Source of the DNA: Penelope pileata
Lineage: Eukaryota > Chordata > Aves > Galliformes > Cracidae
Direction: 5' to 3'
Assembly (NCBI GenBank): GCA_013396635.1
Contig: WBMW01001608.1
Coordinates: 131,333 to 195,332, forward strand
Length of the DNA stretch: 64,000 bases
This document shows, in pieces, positions 13,740-27,700 of the stretch (within the stretch, counting starts at the first letter, position 1; each line of letters opens with the position of its first letter). Made by a program: the position numbers and the translations under genes. A model generated the notes under the pieces. It was not told the origin of the DNA and did no database searches. It saw only the letters and a list, made by a program, of their open reading frames with translations.

Positions 13740-13806
13740 GATTGTAGATGTGTAGCCCTACAATTAGATGTATATGATTACACGATTGTAGACGTATTGC
13801 CCTACT
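13740..13806 (+). repeat. Imperfect direct duplication, period 44
   Basis: GATTGTAGATGTGTAGCCCT at 13740 recurs as GATTGTAGACGTATTGCCCT at 13784, with three mismatches in 20 bases. It is a short local duplication just upstream of the long A-tract. Confidence 0.7.
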
Positions 13807-13846
13807 TACAGTTTGTCACCTAAATTAGAAATTCACAAAAGAGTGC

Positions 13847-13847
<1 letters not shown>

Positions 13848-13897
<50 letters not shown>

Positions 13898-13927
13898 AAA
13901 AATTAAAAAAAAAAAAAAAAAAAAAAA
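13848..13927 (+). repeat. Long poly(A) tract
   Basis: About 80 bases almost entirely A: 48 A, then G, then a short AATT interruption, then A again. It could be the tail of an old retroposed sequence on the plus strand, but I cannot recognise a body upstream. Length is probably polymorphic and error-prone in assembly. Confidence 0.85.
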
Positions 13928-15834
13928 GGAAAAGTCATTGATCTTTAACAAGCATCTGCCAGTGGCTATTTGCACATCAATTCTTACTGTTGTCCCGCTG
14001 TGGAGAGAAGTGCTGCTGCCCTGTGTATACCTTTGGTTTGAGCGGAATTTCCTTATCATTAAGGTCCATCAGTGTTAATTAGTGTCGCTACAACAAGAGC
14101 AGTCGAATAGTCAACATATGGGAGGCAGAGCAGAGGCAGGATTCTGTTCCCAAACAGCATCTGAAGTGGCTTGGAAATCTTGTTTTTTTCAGTCTAGGAT
14201 CATGCTGCCTCTGAAAAGTGCAGTACCGTCCACATCACTTTACACCAATGGAGGTCCATGTTACCAAATTCTTGAAAAAACAGAAAGGGTTAGCAACTAA
14301 ACTCAGAGAGCTGTGGACCTGCCTTAAAAGTGAGAAAATCCTTTTCTCATTCATCTTTTAATGTTCCTTAAAATTAGATGAGAGAAAAGATAGTTACCGG
14401 CTTCATCCTTCTCCACCCTATCATTTAACCACAGAAAAGACTGATCGTAAATCAGTAACTTCTGTGCTATCAAACATCTACAAGTTTTTCAGTATGCTAT
14501 TTTACCTCACAGGAGTAGATACTGCAAATTGAATATGCTTCACAAAGTCACAACCATTTTAATGAACTACTTCTAATGTGACTGTGCTTCTGAGAACACA
14601 CAGTTCTTTCAAATGCGTTTACAAGTGAAACACATTTCCAAGATTTATTATAACATATTATTTCCTAAAAATGCAGTAGAATTGTTTTGTTATGCCTTAA
14701 TTATTCTTAACTATTTGAAAGCTGTTATTTTTTCTTCTGAGATCTGTTTTGACAAAAAAAAAAAAAAAAAAGGTAAATGCAAAAGTGCCCATTTCTGGTT
14801 TTGTTGTTTGTATTTCTATAGATTTTCTGCATTAGGACACTTCACAGTGGAAACTTCTTACATAATTTTGCAAAATGCAAAGGTAGAACGTCTATTCTAA
14901 TAAATTATTTAGAAAAAGTTCCTCTTTTAAGTACAAGCTCTCCAGTGTCAATTTTGCCACCTTGGTAAATATTTATAGATGAGTCACAAGCCTCTAAAGA
15001 AAAGTTTTGGATCAGGAGCCTGACTGAGGCACTGCTAGCAATAAGCATATTCATGTTTCACTTGCTGACCTTGTATCTGCTACCTTTATGGGAAAATCAA
15101 ATGCTTTTCATTATTACATTCAATTTCTGTCCTATATTTCAAGCCACTTCTAAACTCTGTTTCTTGAGGCTCATGCTGATGTGTAAACAGAACGTTTCTT
15201 TATGAATCATACACAGATGTCAGCAACTTTGGTCTTGGGTAAAGTTCACGGACGTGATAAACCTAAACCTTAAGGGACTTTTTTGGGTCTGTGAGAGTGA
15301 AATGGCACATTTAAATCGATTCTGTTTATACCTAGTGTGTAAAGGAGACTTATTTTTATACTCTGATACACCTTCAGTATCAGAAGGTGAAATACCAAGA
15401 GTAGTAAGGAATCAAGGGGTTACAGCCATTCAGCCAAAATAAATGTGTTTCCTTATACATGAGAGGCCATGTCAGGGTTAATCCCATTTTTAGTTCCATG
15501 GTTGTCTTCACACAGCTATGTTACACAGACAGCTTGTGTAACTGTCATTGGGCCAGTAGATTTACATGGCAACATGCTGTTTCAGAAAAACATTGCAATT
15601 TAATTAAGGTTTGTTTTCTTTTTTTTTCAAATGAAGTGATGAACAGAACTTAAGAACTGACATGAATAGCATGAGGTCCAACACCACATGGTTCTTGCCC
15701 ATCTATTTCACGCCAGTCATTCCCCTCTTTGAAAATGTGGGTCAAATCTCAGCTTGTCTCTGCCCAGGATCAAAACTGGATTCAGACTAAGGGTCTTGAA
15801 AGTTTCTCTGAAAGAAAAAAGTAATAGTCATTGC
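13928..15834. other. AT-rich intergenic sequence
   Basis: No gene, RNA or recognised repeat except an A-run at 14754-14771. The open frames are short and unconvincing. Confidence 0.55.
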
Positions 15835-16175
15835 AATCATAGAATCACAGAATTATAGAAACAGAATCATAGAATGGTTTGGGTTGGAAGGGACCTCAAA
15901 GGTCATCTAGTCCCAATCCCCTTGCCATGCACAGAAACATCTCCTACTAGACCAATTTGCCCAAAGCCCCATCCAAACTGGATTTAAACACCTTTAGTGA
16001 TGGGCTATTCACAACTTCTCTGTGCAACTTTTCCAGTTCCTCGCCACTCTCATAGTGAAGAATTTCTTTCTTACATCTAATCTAAACCTACCTTCTTTTG
16101 GTCAAAAGTCATTACTCTTTGTCATATCACTACACGCCCTTTTAAAAAGTCCCTCATATTGCTTCTTCGGAGGCC
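15835..16175 (-). mobile_element. CR1 LINE 3' end
   Basis: Begins with the reverse complement of the CR1 terminal repeat (AATCATAGAATCACAGAATT, then AATCATAGAATGGTTTGGG). It continues with the hallmark GTTGGAAGGGACCTCAAAGG and the downstream CR1 text up to about AAAAAGTCCCTC. This is the 3' 340 bases of a 5'-truncated CR1 inserted on the minus strand. It has no coding capacity. Confidence 0.95.
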
Positions 16176-17324
16176 AAGATCTTTCCATGTACACCAATCT
16201 CAATGCCCTCAACGCAACTGGAGAACTAGAGATGTTGTGCTACTTGTATTGTGTGTCTCTGCAAACGAATGCTGGGGACATGAATCCAACTAAAAATGCA
16301 TTCAGAAAATGAGACATATACAGAAATGCTGAGAACATGCTGGAAGGAAGAGCATTTTCCCTCAGTCACACAAGGTAAAAACACAGTAGTTAACATGTCT
16401 ATCTCTATCCAGACTTTTCAGGTCTCAGAATGATTTACTTCCCTTACTTACAGCACAAAAAAAAAAAGAAACAAACCTTAAAATAAAGAAAAGCATCTAC
16501 TCATTTTTTTCGCGTTTTATACTTGGAAAGATGTGGCAGAGAAACCCTAAGTAAAGGGGAAACAAGACAAGTGAAATCATGTCTTGGTACTTAACATTGC
16601 TACAATCTCAATGGATGATGGACCAAGGGAAGGCTCCTTACATTAAAGTGATTGGAAACTGCAGAAAAGGGTTTGAGTGGACATTAATACAACTATGTTA
16701 CACAGTAAAAAAAGACAGTTATACTCCCATCACTATGTGACCTGCTAGTATAATTTTAAACACCAATACTTTTGCCTAGAATGAGTATTTAAACATGGTA
16801 TATACTCTTAGCTTGGATTGTAGCAGCATTCATTTTTCTGTGTTAACAATTGGGACTGCAGTAAAGAAAAGTATGAAAAACATAAACTAAATGTAAAGCA
16901 ATATGGGGACACCTCCACAGTTTGTGGAGAGACTGCCCGATTTAATACAAAGACATTGACTGTAAAATTCTCTCATGGTATTTCAAAGGGTAAAAGGATT
17001 ACCCTTAACAATATCACAGTCAAGAAGGTGTGCAAGAACAAACCAATTACCAGAATCAGCACAAATATTTTATTTTCCTGACTGAAAATAGTTGAAGGCC
17101 AAAGGAAAAAGTATCTGGTGCCAAAAAAAAAAAAAAAGAAAAAAAAAAAAGAAAAGAAAAATATCACTCCAGCACGGGATTAATCAGCCAGCTCTCAAAT
17201 TTGAATCCAAACATTACTGAAAATTCTAAAATAAATAAATAAATAAATAAATAAACAACAGAAGTTCAGTAACTTTTTTTTTTTTTTAAATCAAATGCTT
17301 CTGCAGTTAGGGTTTGTTTACAGA
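16176..17324. other. AT-rich intergenic sequence with A-rich simple repeats
   Basis: No gene seen. It contains an A-rich tract interrupted by G (about 17121-17160), an (AAAT)n microsatellite at 17227-17256 and a T-run at 17273-17287. Confidence 0.6.
17227..17256 (+). repeat. (AAAT)n microsatellite
   Basis: About seven consecutive ATAA/AAAT units ending in AACAACAG. Simple tandem repeat, probably length-variable. Confidence 0.85.
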
Positions 17325-18790
17325 TCACAAAGTATCAGAACACAAAGGGAAAGGTCTGGCAGCCATGCTGAGCAAGATAAAATAACAAGTGTCAGAAGCC
17401 TCATGAAAACGAACAACCCCTCCCAAGTCTGATTTTATTTTCTTGTGTTTTCCCAGAAAATGGGAAAATTGTTCAAATATCGAAGAGATTATCACAGCCA
17501 GGTTCCCAGGAGGTTGCAAAGACACCTCTACCACCCCATGACAGAGATTCACCTCCTGACTGTGCCTGGCCAGAGGAGGAGGAGGAGGATGAATGAGGTA
17601 ACACAAAGGGGATTTGCAAGGGGGAACTTTGCTGGTGGCCCAGCTGGTGGTCTGATTCAGAGTACAGCATGTCTTCCATGGGTTGAGTGTGAGAGAAAGC
17701 AGGCTGGAGTCTAGTGCTGGTGGCAACAGAAGGCCACACGGACCAGCTGGGGCAGCCAGGCAGCTGCTTGTCATCACTGTCTGCAGAAAGGAGATGGAGG
17801 AAGTGTCCTGAGTGGTGTTGGAGTGAGATCTGAGAGAGGAGCAGGGGCTGAGGCACTGGAGGCAGTGAGAGGCACAGGTGTCCGCAGCCGGAGTGCCGGA
17901 GGGAGGTTCACCTCGCCAGTGTGGGCCCAGATGGCACTGCACATGGCTCGGCTGTTGACGGAGCCATGTCCACTGAGGCAGCACCTAAGGTCACAGCAAG
18001 GCTTGGCAGAGATCATCCAGAGCTCCCTCTACCCTGCAGTCACTCAGATTTGGAAGGGCGGTGGGTCTGCGAACAACAAACTGCTTTCTCTGCTCCGGGG
18101 AGGGTTACCTGGTGACCTTGCAGAGGACAATTCCTACCAGCACCTTCCCCAAATGGACAACATGACTCTTGCAGACAAAAGAAGAAAGCAAAACAAAACA
18201 CAGCTCTGCTGCTCCACATATATCAAAACTACGAGTCTAGATTTGGTCAGTCCTTGCCTGGGAGGCCACCTCAGCTTTGCGTGGCTTGAGATACAAACCC
18301 AGAGCAGCTGGGAAACTTTGGACCTAGTCTGGGAGGTGGAAGCTTTTGCCAGCCAAGCTCTGCACACCAGGCACGGAGATAGTTCTGGTGCTTGTCAGGC
18401 TTGCCTTGGCCTGTGGATATGATGGCTGGTTGGCCTGCTTTTGTGCTCCCAACAGAACTAGTGCTTCTTACCTTGTGCTCAAGCATTATGTTCCTCCCTG
18501 CTACCTTCCTCAGCTGAGCCAGTTGCCACATACTCCAAAATGTTTACACTGAGCAGGCAGGGCCAACAGTGCTGGGCCAGGAGTGGGACTGACTGTTAGA
18601 AGGGCTTTGCCAAGGACACCACAGGGACAATTGGAGTGGGGAAAAGTCCCAAGGCACAAAGTAACACAGCATGCTTCCAGGGATGACACTGAGACCTTCC
18701 AGGCATACCATAAGAGTATGTCTGTTATGAGGATAGCTCAAGGATCAGAAGAGATGGTCCTGAGTGAGTTAGTTACCCACACATAAGGAA
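17325..18790. other. GC-intermediate block with long open frames on both strands, unidentified
   Basis: This block stands out from its AT-rich surroundings by base composition. Long frames are open on both strands: 17325-17984 on the minus strand (219 codons) and 17823-18422 on the plus strand (199 codons). The minus frame at 17473-17856 contains a serine run and ordinary-looking protein text (SDDKQLPGCPSWSVWPSVAT). I recognise no family, no start context, no splice sites and no flanking repeats. Possibilities are a decayed retrocopy, an old DNA transposon or simply GC-rich non-coding sequence. Both frames being open at once fits low stop-codon density better than selection. Confidence 0.3.
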
Positions 18791-21700
18791 TCCTTGAGTG
18801 ACATAAAATGTCAGGATATTCAAATTCCAAACCAGTATCACAAATGCCAGGAATTTTCTGACTTACATTGACTTGTTTTAATAAAAAGCAAGTTACAAGA
18901 GCACAAAAATATGACCTAAATATAATCAATATGATTGGAACTATACATCATTCAGCTTGAAAAAAAGAGAGAAGGTAGACTGCAATGTGCATATCAGTAA
19001 AGTATTTAAAGTATTAATAAAATAGGAGGGGTACCAGATCAGCTAATAAAACACTCATCTTTCTTGTTCTTATATTTAATTTGCTGTTGAGGCACATGCC
19101 AGAGGTCTAGCATTTCTGCTCATTCAAGGAATTATGGCCCAGCACCATGCTGATGCTGCCATATTCCAAAAGATTGAACATAGCTGTTAATTACAGTTTC
19201 CCAGAAGACCAAGGGAGGGAATACCACAAAACTGTTTAGTAAACAGTGTACCTGCATTGAATAAAGACAAAAGCTCAACTTGAAATATTTTAAAATAACT
19301 TCTAAATCAAAAGAAAAAGTGTGAATTCTTATTACACACACTTTCACAAAAGCCTTTTCTTGCTGCTATTACCATGTACTTTCCTGGAATAAATGTGTGG
19401 TTTACAGCATCTACATTACAATGTATAACTTTTAGCATTCACACTTTATGCCGTAACACATGCACAGACACTTTTTTTTTTCTTCTAGATCTTTTGGATA
19501 TGATTTCTTAAGGCTTGTCTACATGGGGGAAGTTAAGTGGCATAGCAATTCTGGGATAACTACTCTGTGATAGCTCCCTGTGGACACTTCATTGCAATTA
19601 AAAAAAAAAAAAAAAAGACTTTATTTGGGAATAATTACTCTGCATTGTGAGTGGAATAATTACTCTAGAATAGAAATCAGCCTAATTCCAAGATAAAGTG
19701 TATACATCTATACAAGAGTTTTTGTCTGTTTGGTTAGGTTTGGGATATGAATGCTATACTAGAATAGCTAGAACACCTTTTTTACCCCACAATAGATACA
19801 TTGGGTCATTTTTCCTAATAGATGCAGTTATGGCACTGAGTTTAATAAAATGTCTGTCACTTGGACTATCATTAAAGTGCAGTTTTTCTCAGTCCAAAAC
19901 ACTTAAGTTGGCAACCAATAACAGGTTGATGGGCCTTTCCTTGACATTAGTGTTTTCCATTCCTTGGTAGCAGGGGACTTGTCCTCCTCTGTGTATTCTT
20001 CAGATAGGAAATCTGTAGCTGGAAGCCAAAATGTTACAGATTTTGTTTTGAGGACTTGTGCTGGAAAATATCTTCTTTTTTGTGCATTTCTAGCAAAAGA
20101 GGGTAATTGTCTCTGCCCCATAAATCCAGAAGAGTCAAATTGTAATTGGCAAGCTCATATCTAATAGTGTTTTATCTCTTCTCTCTCCCTAAACGCAACC
20201 AGCTATTTATTTCAAGTAATTAGGTAATAGCGATCAGAGAAGGCCACGATGGTTTCCCTGTTAAGCAAAGCTGAAATAGCTCTCCACCTGGCCAAGATGC
20301 AGGCCAACCACAGGCATCTCTCCCGGTCTTTTGTCACTGATCTTCCTCCAAGTTCACTCAAGCATCCCTTACCTCCTGTATTTATGACCTCACCTGCCTT
20401 TGTATTTTAACTGGCTCTGCTCTCAGGCTGTGGGTGGAGTGAAATGTCTAAAACCACCTGCTCATGATGCTGTGTTTCCATTCAGCCTCAGGAAAGAAAG
20501 GTTTATATAGTAATTAAAAACTCTTTTTTTGCCTTTAGATGTGTCTAAGTGTTTCTAGCAGAAACGTAAGTCACGCAAACAAATTCATTCCTCATTCATC
20601 CTGTTGTCCCACTTTTCCCTTTTAAAGACGCGTAATTCTGTTTGTAGGTGATCTTCAGGGTCTTTAGTCCTTTCATAACATGTCCTTTCAATTCCCTCCT
20701 CACCCTTAAGCATTTTTAAGGTCTAGCAGCAAAGACTGTTTCAGATAGATAATGTATCCATGATACTGTTTAATGCATAATCCAGTGGAGATATTTGAAG
20801 TATCATATGAACCATAAAGAGTTAAATTCAACTGGCTTCAGTATGAATCAGCTTTATATGTAGACAAATTGCCAGGCAAAGAGCAAAATGCAAATATTGC
20901 TCCTGATTCTGTGTACACCAGCCCTTTTGGTAATTTTTAAACATTCTATATTATCTTCTAAACAACAGATGGTGTTAATAAAATTATAAACCACACCCCA
21001 TAAAATGCCAAACAGCAATAGCATTTACCATGGAAATTATACAAGGTATAATATTTCTGCATTTATCAAAAGCTGAGCATGAAAAACATTCACATTGCAA
21101 AAGACAAGACCCAAAATACTCCTTTTCATTTCTTGTTAACGCAGCTTCAGCATTTAAATTAGTATCAGTTACTGTGAATACAGTTTTAGATGTGTTTTAG
21201 CTTGTTCAAAAGTTTCAAAAAAGAAAGTTTTTATTTGTTTTGTATTAGTCTTTCTTACTGCAAGTTCAGATGTGCAATACAAAGAAAAATATCTGCTTTA
21301 AGAAATGGAGTTTGCTTTGAATCAGTTTAAATGAAAGAGAAAGATGATGTTAAGTTTTCTGTGAGTTCTGACTATTAAATTAATAAAAAAAAAGTTAAAT
21401 TTGGCAACACTGGATAAGTAATCAGAAAGTAATGAAAACACTCTTAAACAGGTGGCAAGTCAAAGCTCTATCAAGGGCCAATTCTTATTTCAGGGAAACT
21501 CACATTAACTTGGATCAAAGTGAGAGGTTTTGGTAGCTCCACAGATGGAAAAAAATAAAGACTAGTTAACGTAGAGATCTTTATTCTACTGACATTTTTC
21601 AAAAGTTTGTAAACTAGAGGGAAACAGACTGTCTTTCCCCTTCAGTTTAAACTTGCAGTCTGAATATCACTCCATGAGAACACTACAGTAGTTTCTCAGC

Positions 21701-24700
21701 TACAGTATGGAGACATATGGACAAAACAAGTGTCTTCTATACATGCAGGAGAATGCCACCAAGCCTGTCATCACTTGGGTCATTCAGCACTTCCTCTGCC
21801 TATTTTGAGCCCAGCCTGCTGCCTTATTGCATTATAATGGAAGGAGAATCTGTTTCTTCTCTCCTCATTCTATCTTTTTGATATTCACAAGCCAGTCCCC
21901 TTCCCTACAAGAAACCGAACAATCATGGCAGCTCAGCTACTTGTCTTAAATAAACAAAAGTGGTTTGTTAGAGAGCAGGGAAAGAAGTGCTGTATAGAGA
22001 ACCTGAGCATAGCAAGTCTGAAGCAGAGTAAGTGTGAACTCAGTCAGACTCTACTCTTAATTATGGAAAGTAGTGATTATGTAGGATGAAAGTCTTGTCT
22101 CAGCCAACTGCTGCCACGTCTACCTGTCTTAAGGTGTTCCAGCAAGGTGTGTGGCTAAATCCTCCTAGCTCCACCCTCCTTTTATAGTCTCCTGTGGCAT
22201 GTGTGCATCTTCATTTTATAGTCTTCAGGGCTAGTCCTCTGAGTTCAGTTTACATGAGTCAGGAGACTCACGCTGGCATTACCAAGATCAGAATCTAGCC
22301 ATTTGTATGTCTGAGCACATTTTCTCCTTGAAACACGTTTGTGGTAGTATATTCAGGAATGTTTCACACTCGGGTTCAGATCTGGTTCCAGCTGGAGTTC
22401 CCTCGTAATGTTCCTAATCTCATTAAGTTAATGAGAGTTTTTTTTCCAGCAATTTCAACGGGATTCCCTGTTTCTGTGCCCACATCCTCAACTCAGCAAG
22501 GTACACAGAAAGCCAAGGTGAGTGCCAGGAACAGCAGGTCATGCTCCATCCCAGGCCTTCTTCTTGCAGCAGGACACTGTGAGGGTGTACCAGAGCAAGC
22601 ATATCACCTGCCTCCCCCTTGCCTTGCCATTTCCTGCTTCCCAGACTTCCTATTTTCACTCTGTACTAGTATGGTCAGAGATTTTGATTTAGGAGTTGGA
22701 GCTAGGAAGTTTTCACAAACAAAGGAAAATAAAAGAGGATTTGCATGTGTTACCACGCTTGGTTGGACAGTGCACACAGGCATTGTAGAGATGGGCAGCA
22801 GCGTAACCCCCACCTACAGGTCAAGTTCAATAATTTAACAAGTGTCGTTTTCTGTCACATCCAGCTGCCTGGCTGACCATCCCTCCAAAAAAGAGATGAC
22901 AGACAAAAGAGATTCTCCTCAGCTGAACCGAGAGATGGCTGGAAATCCTGCACAGCTGGTGACAAAGCTTACTCATTTTCATGGAAAGAAGACTGCAGCA
23001 ATCAGGACAGTCAAATCAGTACCTTTAATGAGAACTAGATTCACCCACACAAACAAGTTGTATGGACTCAGAGATACATATCTTCTCATAACCAAATCAT
23101 ACTGTTCCTATTAGCACCACAATTATTATACAGACTTACTAAGAGAAGACTATCTTCCTAAATATTTATTTAGTGTTGATAGAATTGCTTACAAAACCTT
23201 CCTCTCATTCTGAGAATCTCTTACAAGACTCCCTTGTTCCCAAGTTCATTATAGCTACTTATATTATTACTGTAAATCTTTCTAATGCCTGAAATGTTTG
23301 GCTCTGAAGAACATTTTTATAATGAGGGTGGGGCAACGCAAAACTTTTCCCCTCCTAATTCATTGCTAAATTGTATTTGCAAGTTCAAATGCCAGAGTGA
23401 TGAAATCACAATATTATTCATTGGATTTTGTTTGATTATTTGGTAGCATTGTAGGGAAGGTATCCATAAAATGACATGAAAAGCAAAGCAACACAGCTTT
23501 AGGGGTTTTCCGGAACTTCTCTTCCGCACACATCAATTTTACTGTATGACTGTCCTGAAAGATTTATGCTTTGTGTTTTGAGGGCCAGGTTTTAAATGGC
23601 TTCACAGAATAAAAATATTAAAATTTAAATGCAACTTTAAAAATGTGTGTTGGACCTTTGGGCCGTCTGAAGAGGTCAAGTTCAAGACACTTGTAAAAAG
23701 ACCATTCCCAGAGAGACTGCATGGGAAAGCCTATTAACATTACTGCTTTCCCTTTATTTCCCCTTTGATCGTAAAATAAGGTTATGGGTGGCAAAAGCTG
23801 TAGTGGTGGGAAGATCCTAAATAGGATAGTATGATACAATCTACTGAATATAAAAATAATAAATAAAACAACAACAACAATATTGTGGGGTACCAAGCAA
23901 GAGTATGAGTACGATGTGCCTTGCTAAGGAGAAAAGAAAAACAAATAAACATAATAAAATAAAGTAAAATAAAATAAAATAGTCCTGTACAAGTTCACAA
24001 TAGGAATTTTTTTTTAAGAGGAAGAAAGAAAATTTCTCCTTCTCTAAATGAATTCTATTCTTTTTCTTATTAAAAAGAAAAAATATAACAACTATTATTT
24101 AAAGAATTCCTAAGTCCTAAGTATAAATAAACAAATTCAGCATCTGGCACAAGAAATAGCAAAGGACAATTTTCTGTTTATGCTAGGGACAAACCTCAAA
24201 ATCTCTGTATTCCTTAAGGTGAATTACAAGCCTTCTTTTTCCTACTTCTGCAGGCCTAGTAGTAACAGCGACTGATTTAGAGGAACAGAGGAAGAATATA
24301 TGTCTGCATGAGTACCTCTGGGCTAATTTTCACCCTGGCTTTTTTCGACTGGCTTTTGATTTGTTAGATATATTTCATTATAAATGTTGATTATTTTTTC
24401 CTTAATTTTTCTGTCTGAGGTAAAATCTAGAAAATGTATTATATGAGCTATCTTCCTTTCCTGCTGAGGACATTTTATACTACATGGGTATTAAAAAGTC
24501 CACAGTGAAAAAGAGACTCAAGCTCACTGATTTTAAATGGTTCCATAAAAATAAAAGCAAAATTTGGCTCTCTAGCAGAAAACTCTGTTATTGTCATGAA
24601 TATCTTGAGTGTAATCATTTTTCTTTTAATTAACATTCTAAAGAGAAGAGGAAGTTGGAAATCCAGATAAATCTGTTATGAGTCAATTAAGAACCCAGGA

Positions 24701-27700
24701 TTAGCATATGCAATCAAGATGGGTGCAGCAAGATTTCATGGAAGAGTTCATGAGGAAGCAACCTAGATGCATCATTTGCATGGGCAGCCTTCTTGGTTTG
24801 TGTTCTTCTCAACCTCAGTATTGTTGACTTGACTCACTGCATGAATATTGCCAAGCAGTAGCAAACCATGACTTCATTTTCCTACTCTCACTGGTACATC
24901 TTACCTGGAGATGTGGTTTTAAAAAAGACAAGTCATACGAACTATGGCAAACAGTAGTGCTCCTTTTCTTCTTTCTGCAGATATACATATTTTTTTTTTG
25001 TAAAATCCCCCCCTAAGCCCCAGTTGTATAGATATCAGCATCAGATACTGCAGACTGTTCTACTCTTCCTTAATCTGATATATGATATTGAATACCCCTC
25101 AGGCATTAGGAATAGGATACTACACACACAGATCACCTGAGCAAGTGAAGCTTTTATCAAAGGGTGACTGATTAGTGGAAGATATAAAAGGAGTTGATGA
25201 ACTCACACCAGGCACTATCAGGTAAGCGTATATATTCCAAAGCCAATGGGAAATTTTCGAGAGAATGAAGCCTCTTCGTTTTTTTTTTTTTTTTTTTTTG
25301 TAGTAAAAAAAATCGAAATGAAAATGATCCTTATGTGTACAAAGCCTGAAATCTTTAACATTTTTGAGCTGATTATTCTACAGTTGCATCACCATGTAGA
25401 GTCTTAGAAGTCCACTGTCTTGGTGGGGTATCTGTTTTATAAATAAATCGAAGGCTTGAGCCTCCTGGGAGGAAACCTAATGTTTTCCTCACTTCACATT
25501 TCCCAGAAAGAATTAATGCCTTTTAAAATATGATTCTCAACAGAAATAAAAATCCCTGAACATATATCTTTGATCTCAATTGTCCTGAAAAAGCTGTCTG
25601 TGGCACTGCAGAACAACATGTAGCACAGTTTCTGAAGGACAGTCACTACTGAACTCATTTCCAAACTATGGCATGATTTTGCTTAACTCTACAGATTAAG
25701 GGAGTTTGATAAAAACTAAACAATCATTCATAAATCTCAAGCCTGTTACCATGGTTCACGGGAAGCCTTACACTTAATGCCAGTTAAAACAACCAGCTGT
25801 TTTGTAATGACTAGAACAAGGACATAAAATGTGAAGAAATAAGAAAAACTGCATGTAAGACAGAGCAGATAAAACTCTGCTAAGAGAAGGTCATGTCTGC
25901 TTTTGCTGAACTTCATACTCAGTAGTTACAATGAGCTTTGTACAATGCTGCTTTTCCTCATATTGCCCATTTATATTTATACTAGTTTAACACAAGATGC
26001 CATTTCCTTAAATTCAGCACAGAAAATTGTACTACTTTACTAATTCAAAGTTTCCTGAAACAAAAACTGCTTGATTTTTTTCTTCTTTTAAATCATGCTG
26101 CATAACTAGAACTGATTCAATGAATGTGAAAGATAGCACAGTCCTGACACCGCAGTAAAGACTCCAATCACTATAATCATGCCAATGATAAACCCTTATT
26201 TTAAGATAGAAACTTCGAAGTATCAAAACAAATACATCTATTGGACTTTCTTTCTCTTACAGAATCATGCTCCATTATATTTCTCTACATCATAGTTAAT
26301 CTAAAGGCAAAAAAGAGTAACTAACCCTGCACATCAGAAATGCTCTACGTGGCATACATTTGTAGAGCGTATAAATATATTAGAATATATCAATGTATAT
26401 GAACAAATCAAGGTGGAAGGGTGTGTTTCAGAGACTTTTCACTGTGTGCTCACTATTAAAATCTGTCTGAGATCTGCTTGGAGAAAGCAACAATTATATT
26501 TCTTATTAAAGAATATGCAATTACAGCCCTCTTTACACTTCCTGCTTCCTTCAACAATGAAGACCTGTCTGCGTCAAAGATTATACAGTCCTGCACTGTT
26601 TCACTAGGTCACCAGACTGAACAGGCCAATCCACTTTCATGGCAATTTATTCCTTATTTTCTCTCTTGGGCCAATTTCTTTTATGATTAAACTGAGCCTA
26701 GCTGGATATTTACAGCATTGTCACTGCAAGAGTGTTAGCCCCTGTGAAATTAAATAAATACCGTTTAAGTTTAAACTCCAAAAATTCTGTGAAAGTCCTA
26801 ATGTGTTATTTGTGTATCTACTATCTTTAAAGTCTTCATTAGACGCTGAAAAAGCTGAGCTTCGAACCTCTCACTTTTCCACAAAAGTTGTCACAATCAC
26901 AGCTGCTGCAAATGTTTTATGCACTAAACCATTATTTTAATTCTTTTTTGTTTATGGCATTTGTCTGTCATCAGAAAAACCAGAAAGACTACAGTTCAGA
27001 TTTCTCAGGATCATAAATGGTTTGATTAAACTACAGATGTTAATTAAGACTCAAATCTGTATCTTCGTGCATAGCCAGAATAACCAGCTTGTTAGCTAGG
27101 GAAAGCCCATGATATTTAGAATATTCCATGTTGTAGGATGCAGATCACAAGTGGGAGGCTTTCAGGGCAGCTTTTTAACCTCCTCTTCAGCTATATCATG
27201 CAGGTTTGGGGAAGGAAACATGCATGGGACAGACTGTCTGAGTTGTGCCCATACATCCTGTATGTGGCAAAAGCAGCCAGTTACGTTGTGGTGGGGCAAA
27301 TCTGTGCACTGTACTGTTGTCACACTGTGAACATTTTTTGAAGAGTATATTTGTCCCTGATTTTGGAATTTTGAAGTAGATAAAATAGGATGATCTTTCA
27401 ATGAGAAATAAGCAACTTTGAATCTCACTATGCTTTTTCTTAAAAAAGTCAAAAAAATGTAAAAAGTGTAAAAATCTTCATTTTAATTTAGTTAACTTCC
27501 ACAAAAATATAATTTGAACCTTGTATTCAAACTAGTATGAGTGTCTAACTATTGCAGATTCTAACTGGAAACACAGTGAGAATTTTCATTATAGATTATA
27601 TTCAATACAACATTTTTTTCCATGCTGTCCTTTGTGATATAAAATAAAAATGGACCATAAAATCTACTGAGAGGATAGTTACTGGCAGACACTAAGTATT

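Larger units (their letters stand above)
2881..13847. other. AT-rich intergenic desert, no gene recognised
   Basis: About 11 kb of AT-rich sequence without a convincing exon. The open frames are short (at most about 120 codons) and overlap on both strands, as chance frames do. It contains a three-copy TTAGGGTCT-like repeat (6731-6760), a (GTCT)n tract near 7623-7638, a T-then-A homopolymer pair (8289-8321), A-runs at 7206-7220 and 13446-13463, a pyrimidine-rich stretch at about 13290-13345, and a GC-intermediate block at 11.3-12.1 kb. No tRNA-like cloverleaf or retroviral LTR was noticed. Confidence 0.6.

Noticed and set aside
13820..14059. Phe-rich minus frame and similar Lys/Phe-rich frames at 33.4-33.7 kb and 16.97-17.17 kb
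   Set aside because: They are translations of poly(A)/poly(T) tracts, not proteins.
16022..16312. 96-codon plus frame near 16.0 kb
   Set aside because: Mostly the antisense of a minus-strand CR1 3' end.
17325..17984. Naming the 219-codon minus frame as a gene
   Set aside because: No family recognised, the opposite strand is equally open, and nothing supports a start or transcript. Kept only as an unexplained block.
22341..22838. 165-codon plus frame in the desert
   Set aside because: No recognisable domain, no splice or promoter context, and competing frames on the other strand. Compatible with chance.
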